Source of the DNA: DASQZT01 sp963728965
GTDB taxonomy: Bacteria > Acidobacteriota > Terriglobia > Bryobacterales > Bryobacteraceae
Assembly (NCBI GenBank): GCA_963728965.1
Contig: CAVSMH010000001.1
Span: 248,001-312,000 of the forward strand
Direction of reading: 5' to 3'
Length of the DNA stretch: 64,000 nucleotides
In this document: in pieces, positions 33,571-44,039 of the stretch
How positions within the stretch are numbered: the first letter of the stretch is position 1
Layout of the letters: every line of letters starts with the position of its first letter
The notes under the pieces: generated by a model
The model's database searches: none
What the model saw: the letters and a program-made list of their open reading frames with translations, nothing else
Told to the model about the DNA's origin: nothing
Position numbers and translations under genes: made by a program

Positions 33571-35796
33571 TCAGCTGTTGGTTGGTTTGTAATACTTCGA
33601 ATAGTACTTCCCGTAATAGCCGTAGTAATAATACCGGTCGCTCATGTCCTCGCGGACTTCGTTGAGCGCCACGCCGATTACATTCGCCTTCAACCGCTTC
33701 AGGCTGGTGAGGACGCTCGCGACGGCGTTGCGGTTGGTTTGTCCGGCCAGCGTGATCACCACCACGCCGTCTACGACGGCTGCCATCTGTAAGGGCTCGG
33801 CGAAGCCAAGCAGCGGCGGAGAGTCGACAATGACCAGGTCGTAGTCGCGCTCCGCTTCGGTCAGAAGCTGGTCGAGAACGGTGCCCAGACGGTCCGCGGC
33901 GCGGCGGGAGGCGGGGCCGGCAGGCAGGACGTCCAAGTCGGGATGGGCCGCGGAATTCTGGATTACATCCCGCCAGTGATCGTCCGCAGTGATCACGGTA
34001 GACAAACCCCGCTCATTCGATATTCCGAGACGCTCGTGGAGGCTGGGACGGCGCAGGTCGGCGTCAATCAGCAGCGTCTTGCGTTTTTGCTGGCTGTGCG
34101 CGATGGCGAGATGCATCGAGGTGGTGGACTTTCCTTCGCGCGGCGTGGCCGAAGTGAGGAGCAGGCTGCGGGGACGCTTGCCTACATCGGAGAGCAGGAT
34201 CGAGTCGCGCAGCGTGCGGATCGCCTCTTCAAACGCGGATGCGTCACCGGAACGACCGTTGTGCTTCACCAGGCCATTGCCGTTTTCGTCGGAGGCCAGA
34301 GGCACTCGGCCCCGCCACGGCCGCACCATGGGCAGCGAGCCAAGCACCTCGGTCTTCAGGCCCTTCTGGATCTGCTCGGGATCGCGCACGGTGTTGTCCA
34401 GGACGTCGGCGAGAACGGCCGCGCCGACTCCCAGCAGCGTCGAGAAGAGCAGGGCGAGAACGCCGTTCAGCGGCAGGTCGGGAAACACCGGCTTGAGCGC
34501 CGGACGCGCGGAATCGGCCAGGCGGATGGAGCTGTTCTGGAAACTGGAGTTGATGCCGGCCTCTTTGATCTTGCGAACCAGTTCCTCATACAGCCCCTTG
34601 TCCGTGCCGGCTTCCTGCTTTAAGGCCTTGTATTCGAACGAGCGGGCATTGATGCGGTCGAACTCGGCCTTCGCTTCGGCGACGGCCCTACGAAGCATGT
34701 TCTCCCGGTTTACCGCTTCCTGATATTCGAGGTTGACACGCTGCGAAATATTGGCCTGGAGCGACTCGAACTGGCGTTCCAGCTCAAGGAGCTGGGAGGC
34801 GGCTTTCTTGTACTCGGGGTGCGCGGCACCGTATTGCACCCGTACCACGGCGAACCTTTCGCGCGACTCGTCCACCCGCTCGGCAAGTTTCCGCAGTTGC
34901 TCTCCCTGTGTGGATGCCTGGGCCGCTTCGAGTGAACCCGTTCGGACGCTGTCAAAGGCGGCCTGCTTACGTACCCGGTCCGCCTGCGCGTTGGTGAACT
35001 CGGTGTTGAGTTGGAGCAGGCGCGCCGAGAGAATACTGGTCTTCTCCTCCGGGTTGATCACGCTCAGGTCCTTCTCGAACTGCACCAGGGCGGCGGAGGA
35101 GCGCTCCATCTTGGCTTTCAACTCTTCGAGCTGCTTCTCCATGAACGCCGAGAGCCCGGCGGAGGCGCGGAAGCGGATATTGTAGGTGTGTTCGATATAG
35201 CTCTGGGCCACGGCATTGGCTACGTTGGCGGCCAGCTCCGGATCGGGCGATCGGTAACTGAGCAGCAGCAGGTAGGTGTTCGGCGGCCGCGTGACCTTCA
35301 GCTTCTTCAGCACCACGGGGGCGTTCTGGGCACGGGCGGTGGGCAAGTCCCTATCGAGCGGGCCGGCATCGGCGACGGGAATCTTGAATCGCTGCGCCAC
35401 CGGCCGCAGCACGGAGTCGGACTGAATGATCTTGATCTGCGTGGCGAGGAACTGGTCGGCATCGTTCGGCGCCATGCGGGCGGCGTCCTGCCCGATTACG
35501 GCGGCGGGCATCTGGCGATCGATATCGACACTCGCGGTGGCCTCGTAAATCGGGGTGAGCCGGGAAGAAATCAGCACCGTCGAGATGACGCAGATCACTA
35601 CAAACGAGAGGATCTTCCATTTGTGGCGGCGCAGAATCCACAGGTAGTGAGAAAGAGGTACGGCCTGTTCCTCGGCGTCGGGCTCGCCCCAATTGAGAGG
35701 CGCCTGGACGGTGATGTATTCGGGTACGGCGGGAACGGAGGCGCTGCCATTCCCTGCGGGAGCGGGAAGGGCACGGAGTTCAGTTGAATTGGGCAT
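33571..35796 (-). CDS. Wzc-type chain-length regulator and tyrosine autokinase
   Basis: A 741-aa bacterial tyrosine kinase. Residues 50-80 are the first membrane segment after a Wzz N-terminus, 210-410 long coiled coils, and 440-470 the second membrane segment. The cytoplasmic kinase has Walker A (TSATPREGKSTTS, 548-560), Walker A' (LLIDADLRRP, 575-584) and Walker B (DLVIVDSPPLLG, 653-664). The C-terminus (722-736) is a cluster of ten tyrosines, the autophosphorylation tail. With Wza and Wzy it controls polymer length and export. No separate phosphatase gene is visible nearby. Confidence 0.93.
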   Translation of the reverse strand: MPNSTELRALPAPAGNGSASVPAVPEYITVQAPLNWGEPDAEEQAVPLSHYLWILRRHKWKILSFVVICVISTVLISSRLTPIYEATASVDIDRQMPAAVIGQDAARMAPNDADQFLATQIKIIQSDSVLRPVAQRFKIPVADAGPLDRDLPTARAQNAPVVLKKLKVTRPPNTYLLLLSYRSPDPELAANVANAVAQSYIEHTYNIRFRASAGLSAFMEKQLEELKAKMERSSAALVQFEKDLSVINPEEKTSILSARLLQLNTEFTNAQADRVRKQAAFDSVRTGSLEAAQASTQGEQLRKLAERVDESRERFAVVRVQYGAAHPEYKKAASQLLELERQFESLQANISQRVNLEYQEAVNRENMLRRAVAEAKAEFDRINARSFEYKALKQEAGTDKGLYEELVRKIKEAGINSSFQNSSIRLADSARPALKPVFPDLPLNGVLALLFSTLLGVGAAVLADVLDNTVRDPEQIQKGLKTEVLGSLPMVRPWRGRVPLASDENGNGLVKHNGRSGDASAFEEAIRTLRDSILLSDVGKRPRSLLLTSATPREGKSTTSMHLAIAHSQQKRKTLLIDADLRRPSLHERLGISNERGLSTVITADDHWRDVIQNSAAHPDLDVLPAGPASRRAADRLGTVLDQLLTEAERDYDLVIVDSPPLLGFAEPLQMAAVVDGVVVITLAGQTNRNAVASVLTSLKRLKANVIGVALNEVREDMSDRYYYYGYYGKYYSKYYKPTNS

Positions 35797-35814
35797 GGAA
35801 TCAGATCGCTGTTC

Positions 35815-36153
35815 TCACTTGGATTGCCGCGCGCTACCGGTCGTGTTCAATGACCATTTCAGGTACGTGCGGGGCTGTACTTCGCGGACCACCGTAAGAC
35901 CGAGCCGTTGGCGTGCCAGGCCCAGTTCGTACGCCGCTTGCAGGGTCATCCAGAACTTGGGGGTAGTGCCGAAGTATCGCGAAAGCCTCAGCGCGGTTTC
36001 CGCGGTAACCGCATCGTTGCCTTTGAGGATGGCATCCACATGGCGGGGCGACAGGTGCAGGGCCGCCGCCAGTTCGTTGGGCGACATGCCAATGGGCGCG
36101 AGGAAGACGTCGCGGAGAATGGTGCCGGGGTGAGCGGCAGGTTTCCTGGGCAT
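35815..36153 (-). CDS. HigA-type XRE antitoxin-like protein, without HigB
   Basis: A 112-aa protein with the HigA/VapI helix-turn-helix: HPGTILRDVFLAPIGMSPNELAAALHLSPRHVDAILKGNDAVTAETALRLSRYFGTTPKFWMTLQAAYELGLAR. In toxin-antitoxin loci the toxin gene higB normally lies directly upstream; here that space is the wza gene (12 nt away) and no toxin is present. It sits inside the exopolysaccharide operon between wza and wzc, 18 nt before wzc. It may have been co-opted as an operon regulator, which is inference. Confidence 0.82.
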   Translation of the reverse strand: MPRKPAAHPGTILRDVFLAPIGMSPNELAAALHLSPRHVDAILKGNDAVTAETALRLSRYFGTTPKFWMTLQAAYELGLARQRLGLTVVREVQPRTYLKWSLNTTGSARQSK

Positions 36154-36165
36154 TCGCGTTGATGG

Positions 36166-37122
36166 CTAGCGGCGCCAGACCAGGACGCCGGACGCGGTGG
36201 CGGTCCCGAAACCGGCGATGCGGTCAAGGGCCGACATTGTCATGCGCTTTCCCTTGCTGTCGGGGATATAAAGGATGTCATTGGCGGTCAGCGGAACATC
36301 CGGGGACTTGCGGCTCATGATCTTGTCGAGCGCCACGGGGATTTCGTTCTTCTCGCCGGCACCCTCCTGGCGGTAGATGTACGCCTGCTTGCTGGCGTAA
36401 GGCATCAGGCCTTCGGCAAGGGCCAGCATCTGGAGGACTGTCGTATCGGCGCCGTCCTGCACGGGAAAAGCTCCGGGCCTTTTAACATTGCCAACGATGT
36501 AGATCCTGCCCACCTCCGGAACGCGAATCTCCTCGCCGCCCACCAGCTTCACATTGAGTTCGGGGTCGGCATCATCGATCAGGGCGCGTACCGAGATCCG
36601 GCGGGTCAGCATCATGGGCTTGCCTTCGGGCCCGGGCTGGGTGCGGCTGACGATGATTTCCCTTCCGGCGTCTTCACGCAGACCCTGGGCGCGCGCCAGG
36701 GCTTCCAGCAGGGTGGTGGGTCCTTCAACCTGGAACACCAGGGGCATCTTTACCGCGCCGGCTACGCTGACCGGACGGCTTTGATACGCGGCGATGGTGA
36801 CCGTCACATAGGGATCGTTGAGCAGTTCCTCCGCTTGCAGCGCCTTGGTGATGGCGGACTCCAACTCGGCGGGGTACAGCCCCTCGGCCTTGATCGGCTG
36901 CTTCACCATGGGGAGCCGGATCAGGCCGTTGGCTCCGACTCGGATGGTGCGGCTGAGCTCGGGGGCATCGTAGACAGACACGGCAATGAGGTCGTTGGGA
37001 CCCACCGGTTGGGCGGGGAGGTTGGCGCCCAGTTCGGGTGCCGGAAGCGGCCGCGGAGCCTGCTGCGCCCAGGCACCAACCCCGAGAACGAATACCGCGA
37101 TGAAGAAACGCATGCGCTGCAC
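36166..37122 (-). CDS. Wza-type polysaccharide export protein (SLBB domains)
   Basis: A 318-aa protein with a signal peptide (FFIAVFVLGVGAWAQQ). The Poly_export domain spans about residues 38-120 (VGPNDLIAVSVYDAPELSRTIRVGANGLIRLP..). Two SLBB-like repeats follow (VSVAGAVKMPLVFQVEGPTTLLEALARA and IYIVGNVKRPGAFPVQDGADTTVLQMLALAEG). There is no lipobox Cys after the signal, unlike E. coli Wza. It should form the outer-membrane export channel together with Wzc. The gene ends before higA and starts 3 nt after the RHH regulator stop. Confidence 0.9.
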   Translation of the reverse strand: MQRMRFFIAVFVLGVGAWAQQAPRPLPAPELGANLPAQPVGPNDLIAVSVYDAPELSRTIRVGANGLIRLPMVKQPIKAEGLYPAELESAITKALQAEELLNDPYVTVTIAAYQSRPVSVAGAVKMPLVFQVEGPTTLLEALARAQGLREDAGREIIVSRTQPGPEGKPMMLTRRISVRALIDDADPELNVKLVGGEEIRVPEVGRIYIVGNVKRPGAFPVQDGADTTVLQMLALAEGLMPYASKQAYIYRQEGAGEKNEIPVALDKIMSRKSPDVPLTANDILYIPDSKGKRMTMSALDRIAGFGTATASGVLVWRR

Positions 37123-37125
37123 CTT

Positions 37126-37401
37126 TCAGTCCTGAGTTTTTGGCCCACTCACGCTGACGAGGACGCCTTGCATCCGCGCGAGGCTCGATTCGAGCGAGGA
37201 GAGGCGCTGTTCCACCGCCAGGATCCGGTTGTTGCCGGGTTGCTCCGCGTTCGGCGGCGAACCATCGGCGGTGGCCAACATGACCGATCGGGCGAAGTCG
37301 GACAGGCACCGTGCACCCTGAAGTGCCGAAGCAGATTTTAAGCGCTCCAGCTCCTCATCGGTGACCCGGAAATTGATAATTCGGCTCCTTAGCTTGTACA
37401 T
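37126..37401 (-). CDS. Ribbon-helix-helix protein with C-terminal coiled coil
   Basis: This 91-aa protein opens with RIINFRVTDEELERLKSAS, a beta-strand plus helices typical of ribbon-helix-helix DNA-binding proteins (also seen in MobC-like proteins), then CLSDFARSVML. The C-terminal half (RILAVEQRLSSLESSLARMQ) is a coiled coil for oligomerisation. AAGGAG sits 7 nt before ATG 37401; a longer frame to 37482 has no such site. It is the first gene of the exopolysaccharide operon, and a perfect 8-bp inverted repeat lies just upstream (37417-37439), so autoregulation is likely. Confidence 0.75.
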   Translation of the reverse strand: MYKLRSRIINFRVTDEELERLKSASALQGARCLSDFARSVMLATADGSPPNAEQPGNNRILAVEQRLSSLESSLARMQGVLVSVSGPKTQD

Positions 37402-37416
37402 GAAGAGTCTCCTTGA

Positions 37417-37439
37417 TGAATCGATATGACGTCGATTCA
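37417..37439. promoter_or_regulatory. Palindromic candidate operator of the exopolysaccharide operon
   Basis: TGAATCGA-TATGACG-TCGATTCA is a perfect 8-bp inverted repeat with a 7-nt centre, just upstream of the ribosome binding site of the RHH gene. Position and symmetry fit a repressor site acting on the minus-strand operon. Confidence 0.55.
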
Positions 37440-37760
37440 CACGGGAACGAATAAGGAATACTGGAAAGCCATTGAGATGCACTCGTCAGAATCGGGCAGA
37501 GCTTCGCCCCTTGAGCCCCACGTTCCCGGTCCGTTTGGAAGTAGCCGCAGATGCCGGTTCAGGCGCGGAAGTTCACCCGTTCACTGAACCGGCCTGTGGT
37601 ACGAAAGAAGTACATCCGTCAATATCATAGGGCCAGGCCCCGTGCTAATTCTCACGTTTTTTTGGTGTTTCCGGCCGGGTTGAACGGACTCCGGCGCGGC
37701 TATGGTTTAACACCCCCATCGGGGCATCTGTGGCATAATGGCGGCATCCGGGAGGGTACG
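37440..37760. promoter_or_regulatory. Divergent intergenic region between the exopolysaccharide operon and a TPR gene
   Basis: About 320 bp with no credible gene, although an unsupported N-terminal extension of the TPR gene is open through part of it. It must hold promoters for both directions. A TTGAAC (about 37679) with TATGGT 15 nt later is a weak sigma-70 candidate for the plus gene. Confidence 0.4.
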
Positions 37761-39053
37761 ATGTCTCCACGAACGGTCGTTAGGGCGCTCATCGTAGTTG
37801 GGATGAGCGGGTTGTTGCCCTTGGGTTATACGCAGGGCCGCGGTGGAGGGTCCTCGGCGCCACCGGCCGGCGGCACCACCACGGGTCCAGGAGGTGCGGG
37901 CGGTACCAACATTCCCACTCCGAGCCCCGGACGGACCAACATCCCCAGCACCAATCCAAGGAATACCCCCCAACAGCAAACTCCGCAGCAGCCGATTTTT
38001 CTCAGCGGACGTGTTCTGCTCGAGGACGGCACACCGCCGCCTGAAACCGTTATCATCGAAAGCGTGTGCGGCACCTCGCAGCACAACGAGGGCTACACCG
38101 ACAGCAAGGGCTACTTTTCCATCGAATTCGGCCGCCGTATGGGTGTCTTACAGGATGCCAGCGAGACTTCTACTCCCGGCTTTGGCAATGGCGGCGGCTT
38201 TGGCGGCCCTCCCGGTATGTCGGGCAGTGCCGGACCCGGTTTCGGCGGCGGCATGTCATCCGCCAGCGCCGACATGCGCACATTCAACTGCGAGTTGCGG
38301 GCCAAACTGGCGGGGTACCGTTCGCAGGCGTATAGCCTGGTCAACCGCCGGCCCATGGACAATCCCGATATCGGCGTGATCCTGCTGCACCGTTTGGGTG
38401 AAAGCGAAGGTACGACGGTCAGTGCCAGTACGCTGGCCGCTCCCAAGGACGCCCGCAAGGCATTCCAGAAGGGCATGGACGCCTTGAAGAAGCGCAAGCA
38501 GGCCGACGCCGTGAAGAACTTCGAGAAGGCCGTCAATGTCTATCCGGAATTTGCCGCTGCGTGGTTCGAACTCGGAAGGATCCAGGTAGACCGGGGGGAT
38601 TTGGAAACGGCCCGCCGCTCGTTCGACACGGCTGCCAAATCCGACCCGAAATTCGTGGCCCCCCTGGTCGAGATCGCCAACCTGAGCATGAAGCAGCAGA
38701 ACTGGAAGGAAGTGGCGGATGTCACAGCCCGCGCCGAAAAGCTCGACTCGTTCGATTATCCGCAGATCTTCCTGTTGAACGCGGTGGCCAACTACAACCT
38801 GCACAATCTCGAGGCCGCGGAAAAGAGCATCCGCCAGGCGGAAAAGCTCGACACGCGCCATCAATTCCCGAAAACCCAGCACCTGTTTGGTATCATCCTG
38901 GCCCAGCGTCAGGACTACCTCGGCGCCGCCGAACAGTTCAAGGCCTACTTGAAATTCGCGCCATCCGCGTCGGACGCCGCCACCGTGCGCTCGCAACTCG
39001 ACCAGGTAGAAAAGCTGACCGGCCAACCGCAGAAGCCGAATCCACAGCAATAA
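37761..39053 (+). CDS. Secreted TPR protein with carboxypeptidase-regulatory-like domain
   Basis: ATG 37761 follows GGGAGGG. The 430-aa product has a signal peptide (RALIVVGMSGLLPLGYTQ), a low-complexity Gly/Pro/Thr segment (about 30-80), and a beta-sandwich region resembling CarboxypepD_reg (LSGRVLLEDGTPPPETVIIESVCG..GYTDSKGYFSIEF). After a Gly-rich linker come at least four tetratricopeptide repeats from about residue 235 (KAFQKGMDALKKRKQADAVKNFEKAV..). It is probably a periplasmic or outer-membrane scaffold. It is divergent from the exopolysaccharide operon and may serve the envelope; the exact role is unknown. Confidence 0.8.
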   Translation: MSPRTVVRALIVVGMSGLLPLGYTQGRGGGSSAPPAGGTTTGPGGAGGTNIPTPSPGRTNIPSTNPRNTPQQQTPQQPIFLSGRVLLEDGTPPPETVIIESVCGTSQHNEGYTDSKGYFSIEFGRRMGVLQDASETSTPGFGNGGGFGGPPGMSGSAGPGFGGGMSSASADMRTFNCELRAKLAGYRSQAYSLVNRRPMDNPDIGVILLHRLGESEGTTVSASTLAAPKDARKAFQKGMDALKKRKQADAVKNFEKAVNVYPEFAAAWFELGRIQVDRGDLETARRSFDTAAKSDPKFVAPLVEIANLSMKQQNWKEVADVTARAEKLDSFDYPQIFLLNAVANYNLHNLEAAEKSIRQAEKLDTRHQFPKTQHLFGIILAQRQDYLGAAEQFKAYLKFAPSASDAATVRSQLDQVEKLTGQPQKPNPQQ

Positions 39054-39095
39054 CGCGCAGTGGGGTAGACACTCGTCCGGAGCGCGGGAAGCCGC

Positions 39096-39401
39096 TTACC
39101 GCCCCGGCACGCCAACCCATCCGCGTGTCGAGAAGTCGCTGAGCGTCAGCACAATCAGAATCGCCAGCCACAACAGCCCGCCCGTCACCACCAGCTTGGT
39201 GAGCCGGGTACTGTGGCGGACGTGCATGAAGAACAGCGCCACCAGCAACATCTTGCATACCGCGATCGCCAGGGCCGCCACCACACTGAACGGGCCCAGG
39301 TCGACGAAGGCTACCGCGGTGGTGATCACGGTCAGTGCGATCAGTGCCGCAAAAACCAAAAGGTACGTTCTGACGCTATCGAGGTGCTCGGTCATATTCA
39401 T
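39096..39401 (-). CDS. Cytochrome c oxidase subunit IV-type protein
   Basis: This 101-aa protein has three hydrophobic helices (YLLVFAALIALTVITTAVAFV, SVVAALAIAVCKMLLVALFFMHVRHS, LVVTGGLLWLAILIVLTLSD). The H-V-R-H-S loop is typical of prokaryotic subunit IV (COX4_pro). It is a small accessory subunit of the caa3 oxidase. Its ATG overlaps the subunit III stop (ATGA), and it is the last gene of the respiratory operon. Confidence 0.85.
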   Translation of the reverse strand: MNMTEHLDSVRTYLLVFAALIALTVITTAVAFVDLGPFSVVAALAIAVCKMLLVALFFMHVRHSTRLTKLVVTGGLLWLAILIVLTLSDFSTRGWVGVPGR

Positions 39402-40061
39402 TTGAGATGGCGATCGATCAGGTAGAGCAGCGGGAACAGAAAGATCCAGATGATGTCCACGAAGTGCCAGTAGAGTCCCGCCACGTCTACCGGCGTCATG
39501 TACTCCGCCGAGTACTTGCCCTTGTGCGCCCAGTACAGCAGCGTCGACAGAATTCCCACGCCAATTACCATGTGCAGGGCGTGCAGCCCGGTCATGGCAA
39601 AATATAAAGAGAAGAACAATTGTGCGTGACCCTGTGCCGCGGGGGGGACTCCTTCCAGGTGGAACGTGGGCCCCGGCACATGGTGCTCCACGAATTTCTC
39701 GTTCCATTCGTAAGCCTTCACACCCAGGAACACCCCGCCCAGCAGCAGCGTCAGGATGAGAAACAGAATCAGCCCCTGGCGCCATCCGGTCTGCGCGGCC
39801 CGCACCGCCAGCACCATGGTCAGCGAGCTGCACAGCAGCACTACCGTATTGGCTGCGCCGATGTACACGTTCAGCGTCGTGCTGGCGTAGCCGAAGATGG
39901 CCGGGTAGGCTGAACGGTAAACCGTGTAGGTCAGGAACATGCCGCCGAAGAACATGATTTCGGTGATGAGGAAGATCCACATCCCCAGCGTCGATGCGTC
40001 CTTCTGCTGTTCGGCGGTGTCGAACTGCGTGCGTAGGGCGAGCGTTTCCGCGTGAGCTTCG

Positions 40062-40069
<8 letters not shown>
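39398..40069 (-). CDS. coxC: Cytochrome c oxidase subunit III
   Basis: This 223-aa protein has five hydrophobic segments, including GMWIFLITEIMFFGGMFLTYTVYR, VVLLCSSLTMVLAVRAA, FSLYFAMTGLHALHMVIG and HFVDIIWIFLFPLLYLI. These match heme-copper oxidase subunit III of the shorter five-helix type. It stabilises the oxidase and helps proton uptake. It overlaps coxA by 8 nt and subunit IV by 4 nt. Confidence 0.92.
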
Positions 40070-41687
<1,618 letters not shown>

Positions 41688-41692
41688 AATGT

Positions 41693-42683
41693 CTAACGAT
41701 TGTTTGGCAAAACTCGCGAATTGGGTGGAGCCGCCGGCGCGGCCCCGGCGGGCTTCGGCGCCAACGACTTCACGTATTCCAACAATTCCAGCACGTTCTC
41801 TTCGGTCACCTGCCCCTGGAACGTCGGCATCAGCGGCTCGTATCCGGCAACTACTTTCGCCGAGGGTTGCAGAATCGATTCCCGAATGTAGGCTTCATCC
41901 GCGATCACGCGAACGCCCCCCGCCAGGTGCACCGTGCTGCCGAACACCCCCACCAGCGAGGGGCAGCGGCCCGAGCTGTCCGGCGCGATGGCAGTTCGCG
42001 CACCCCAACTGCTCGAACATCTTGTGCCCCATGTCCGCCAGCGAGCCGGAGGGCGCCCCGCCGCTCAACCAGTTCTGATACTCCTGGGGCTCCATCACAT
42101 ACACCCAGCCGATCATTCCCGAATGCCGGGTTCCGCAGAATTCGGCGCAGAACAGGTGGTATTTGCCGGGCTTGGTCGGATTGAACCAGATGGTCGAATA
42201 CCGCCCCGGCAGCACGTCCTGCTTGATGCGAAACGCCGGAATGAAGAAGCTGTGGATCACATCTTCCGAAGTCATCGTCAGCCGCACCGGCCGGCCCACC
42301 GGAACGTGCAGTTCGTTGATCTCGCGCTGGCCTTCCAGGTGTTGCAGCTTCCACATCCACTGCTTGCCCACCACGTAAATCGGAATCGCGTTGCTGGGCG
42401 GCCGGCTCTCCCGGAAGAAGATGCTGGCGCCCCACGTGAACATGATCATGGTGAGCCCGAAAGGAATCACGCTCCACACGATCTCGAGCGCCAGCCCGGT
42501 ATGCACCGTGCGCGGCAGTTCCTGCTCCGACCGGCGCCGGTAGCGGACGGCAAAGTACAGAATGGCGAAGAAAATCACCAGTGAAAAGAACACCGCCACC
42601 GCGAGCAGAAAATACAGCAGGTGATCCACTTCCGGCGCGATCGTGGACGCCTGTTCGGGAAACAGGGGTAGTATCTTATCCAT
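41693..42683 (-). CDS. coxB: Cytochrome c oxidase subunit II fused to cytochrome c, with an apparent frameshift
   Basis: The frame from ATG 42683 has two membrane helices, then the CuA domain (YHLFCAEFCGTRHSGMIGWVYVM, supplying the CuA Cys, His and Met ligands). A cytochrome c domain follows with CANCH. After that haem motif the family sequence continues in another frame (DSSGRCPSLVGVFGSTVHLAGG, then YEPLMPTFQGQV with the Met ligand) to the stop at 41693. The shift lies at about 41979-41990 and needs one base. Either the assembly has an error or the protein ends without its Met ligand. The fused haem c marks a caa3-type oxidase. Confidence 0.88.
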
Positions 42684-43563
42684 TGCGTTTGTCCGCTCGG
42701 AAATCGCGGCGCAACACGATCAGCAGGAAGGTGCCGCACACCAGCACGAACGCCCCGCCGGCAAAACGCACGATGTTCATGGATATCGCGCCGTACTTGC
42801 CGGTGGCCGGGTCGTAGTGATAGCAGAACAGCAGGAGCTGATCCACGGGGCTGCCGATCTTCTCCTGCGAGGCTTCCACCAGCCCCAGCCGCACGTCGCG
42901 CGGAGCGTACTCCACTCCATAGAAGTAGCGCGACAGGTGCCCTTCGGGAGTCATGATCATGATGCCGCTGGCATGCGCGAACTGATCCGTCTTCGGGTCG
43001 TACTTGTAGTGGAAGCCCACCGCATCGGTCAGGGCCTTGATGTTGGTCTGGTCGCCGGTAAGGAAGTGCCAGCCGTTGGCGGTGTTCGGCCTTCCGTAGC
43101 GCCGCAGGTACATCTGTTTCTTGGAAGCCGCGATCTCCGGAGTGTCCTTCGGATCGAAGCTCACGCTCACCACCTCGAAGTCCTGCCCGGGAGTGAAGGA
43201 AACCGCCTTGAGGCTGCTCTCCAGGCCGTTCAGGATCTGCGTGCACAGCATCGGGCAGCGATAGTAAACCAGCGCGAGGATCACCGGCTTCTTCGCCTGA
43301 AAAAATGTGGAGAGCGGTACCGGCCGGCCGTACTCGTCTCGAAACACCAGGTCGAGCGGCACTGGTTGGTCCAGCTTCTGATCGATTCCGACCCCTTCGA
43401 GCGCCTTGGGCAGCGCCGGTTTCAGGTTCGAATCCTGCATGCTCAGCGATGGCTGCGCGGGGGCTACCTGTCCCGGTTGGGCGAAGGCGGCCGTCGCCGC
43501 CAGAACAGCCGCCACTATGACTGGCGCTGGCACTCGTCTCTGTGTGATGATCCGTCCTTTCAT
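42676..43563 (-). CDS. SCO1/SenC-type copper chaperone for CuA assembly
   Basis: A 295-aa exported protein: signal segment (PVIVAAVLAATAAFA), thioredoxin-like fold with YYRCPMLCTQ (copper-binding CxxxC) and FAHASGIMIMTPEGHLSRYF carrying the conserved His. A C-terminal membrane anchor follows (FAGGAFVLVCGTFLLIVL). It inserts copper in the CuA site of subunit II. ATG 43563 overlaps the preceding stop (ATGA), and the gene overlaps coxB by 8 nt, as expected for an assembly factor. Confidence 0.9.
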   Translation of the reverse strand: MKGRIITQRRVPAPVIVAAVLAATAAFAQPGQVAPAQPSLSMQDSNLKPALPKALEGVGIDQKLDQPVPLDLVFRDEYGRPVPLSTFFQAKKPVILALVYYRCPMLCTQILNGLESSLKAVSFTPGQDFEVVSVSFDPKDTPEIAASKKQMYLRRYGRPNTANGWHFLTGDQTNIKALTDAVGFHYKYDPKTDQFAHASGIMIMTPEGHLSRYFYGVEYAPRDVRLGLVEASQEKIGSPVDQLLLFCYHYDPATGKYGAISMNIVRFAGGAFVLVCGTFLLIVLRRDFRADKRNG

Positions 43564-44039
43564 TGCTTCTCCCCACTCAGCGGACCGCCCGGCCGCTGCA
43601 TGATCTCTCCCAGCCCGCTCTCCGTGGGAACCGTTACCGCGGTCGCGGCGGCGGCTTGCGGGCGCGAAGGCAAACCGCGCTGGGCCAGCAGATCGATCGC
43701 GCGGGCGATCGGAATTCGGGCGATGCCGTGCTTCTGATCCACCCAGCCGTAGCTGGTCAAAACGGAATCCTCCGCGGCTCGCATGGCTTGCAAATCCTGG
43801 ATCGGGTTGTTCTGCAGCCGCGGCGACGGAGGCACCCGGTTCTCGAGGGAGATGGCGCCTGCCACCGGCGGCTCCTCGCTCGACTGGAAATATTTGAACA
43901 GACCCACCAGGATCAGCAGCGCCACGCCGCACAGCAGCACCAGCGCAATGGCGAACTTGCCGACCGCCCAGGTGTTGACGTCGCTTGCTTCGTGGTGGAT
44001 TTCGCGCCGCTCCACGTCCGGATGTCTATTCTCGGCCAT
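43560..44039 (-). CDS. Small membrane protein of the Alternative Complex III/caa3 operon, unknown
   Basis: This 159-aa protein has a short cytoplasmic head (NRHPDVERREIHHEASDVN), one membrane helix (FAIALVLLCGVALLILVGLF) and a periplasmic tail with AEDSVLTSYGWVDQKHGIARIPIARAIDLLAQRGL. That last segment is seen in proteins encoded between actF and sco genes in related operons (from memory). It may couple or assemble the complexes. It overlaps actF by 14 nt and the SCO gene by 4 nt. No cofactor motif is present. Confidence 0.7.
   Translation of the reverse strand: MAENRHPDVERREIHHEASDVNTWAVGKFAIALVLLCGVALLILVGLFKYFQSSEEPPVAGAISLENRVPPSPRLQNNPIQDLQAMRAAEDSVLTSYGWVDQKHGIARIPIARAIDLLAQRGLPSRPQAAAATAVTVPTESGLGEIMQRPGGPLSGEKQ

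Noticed and set aside
43425..43435. GGTTCGAATCC, the T-loop consensus of tRNA
   Set aside because: It lies inside the SCO gene on the antisense strand, and no acceptor, D or anticodon stems can be drawn around it.
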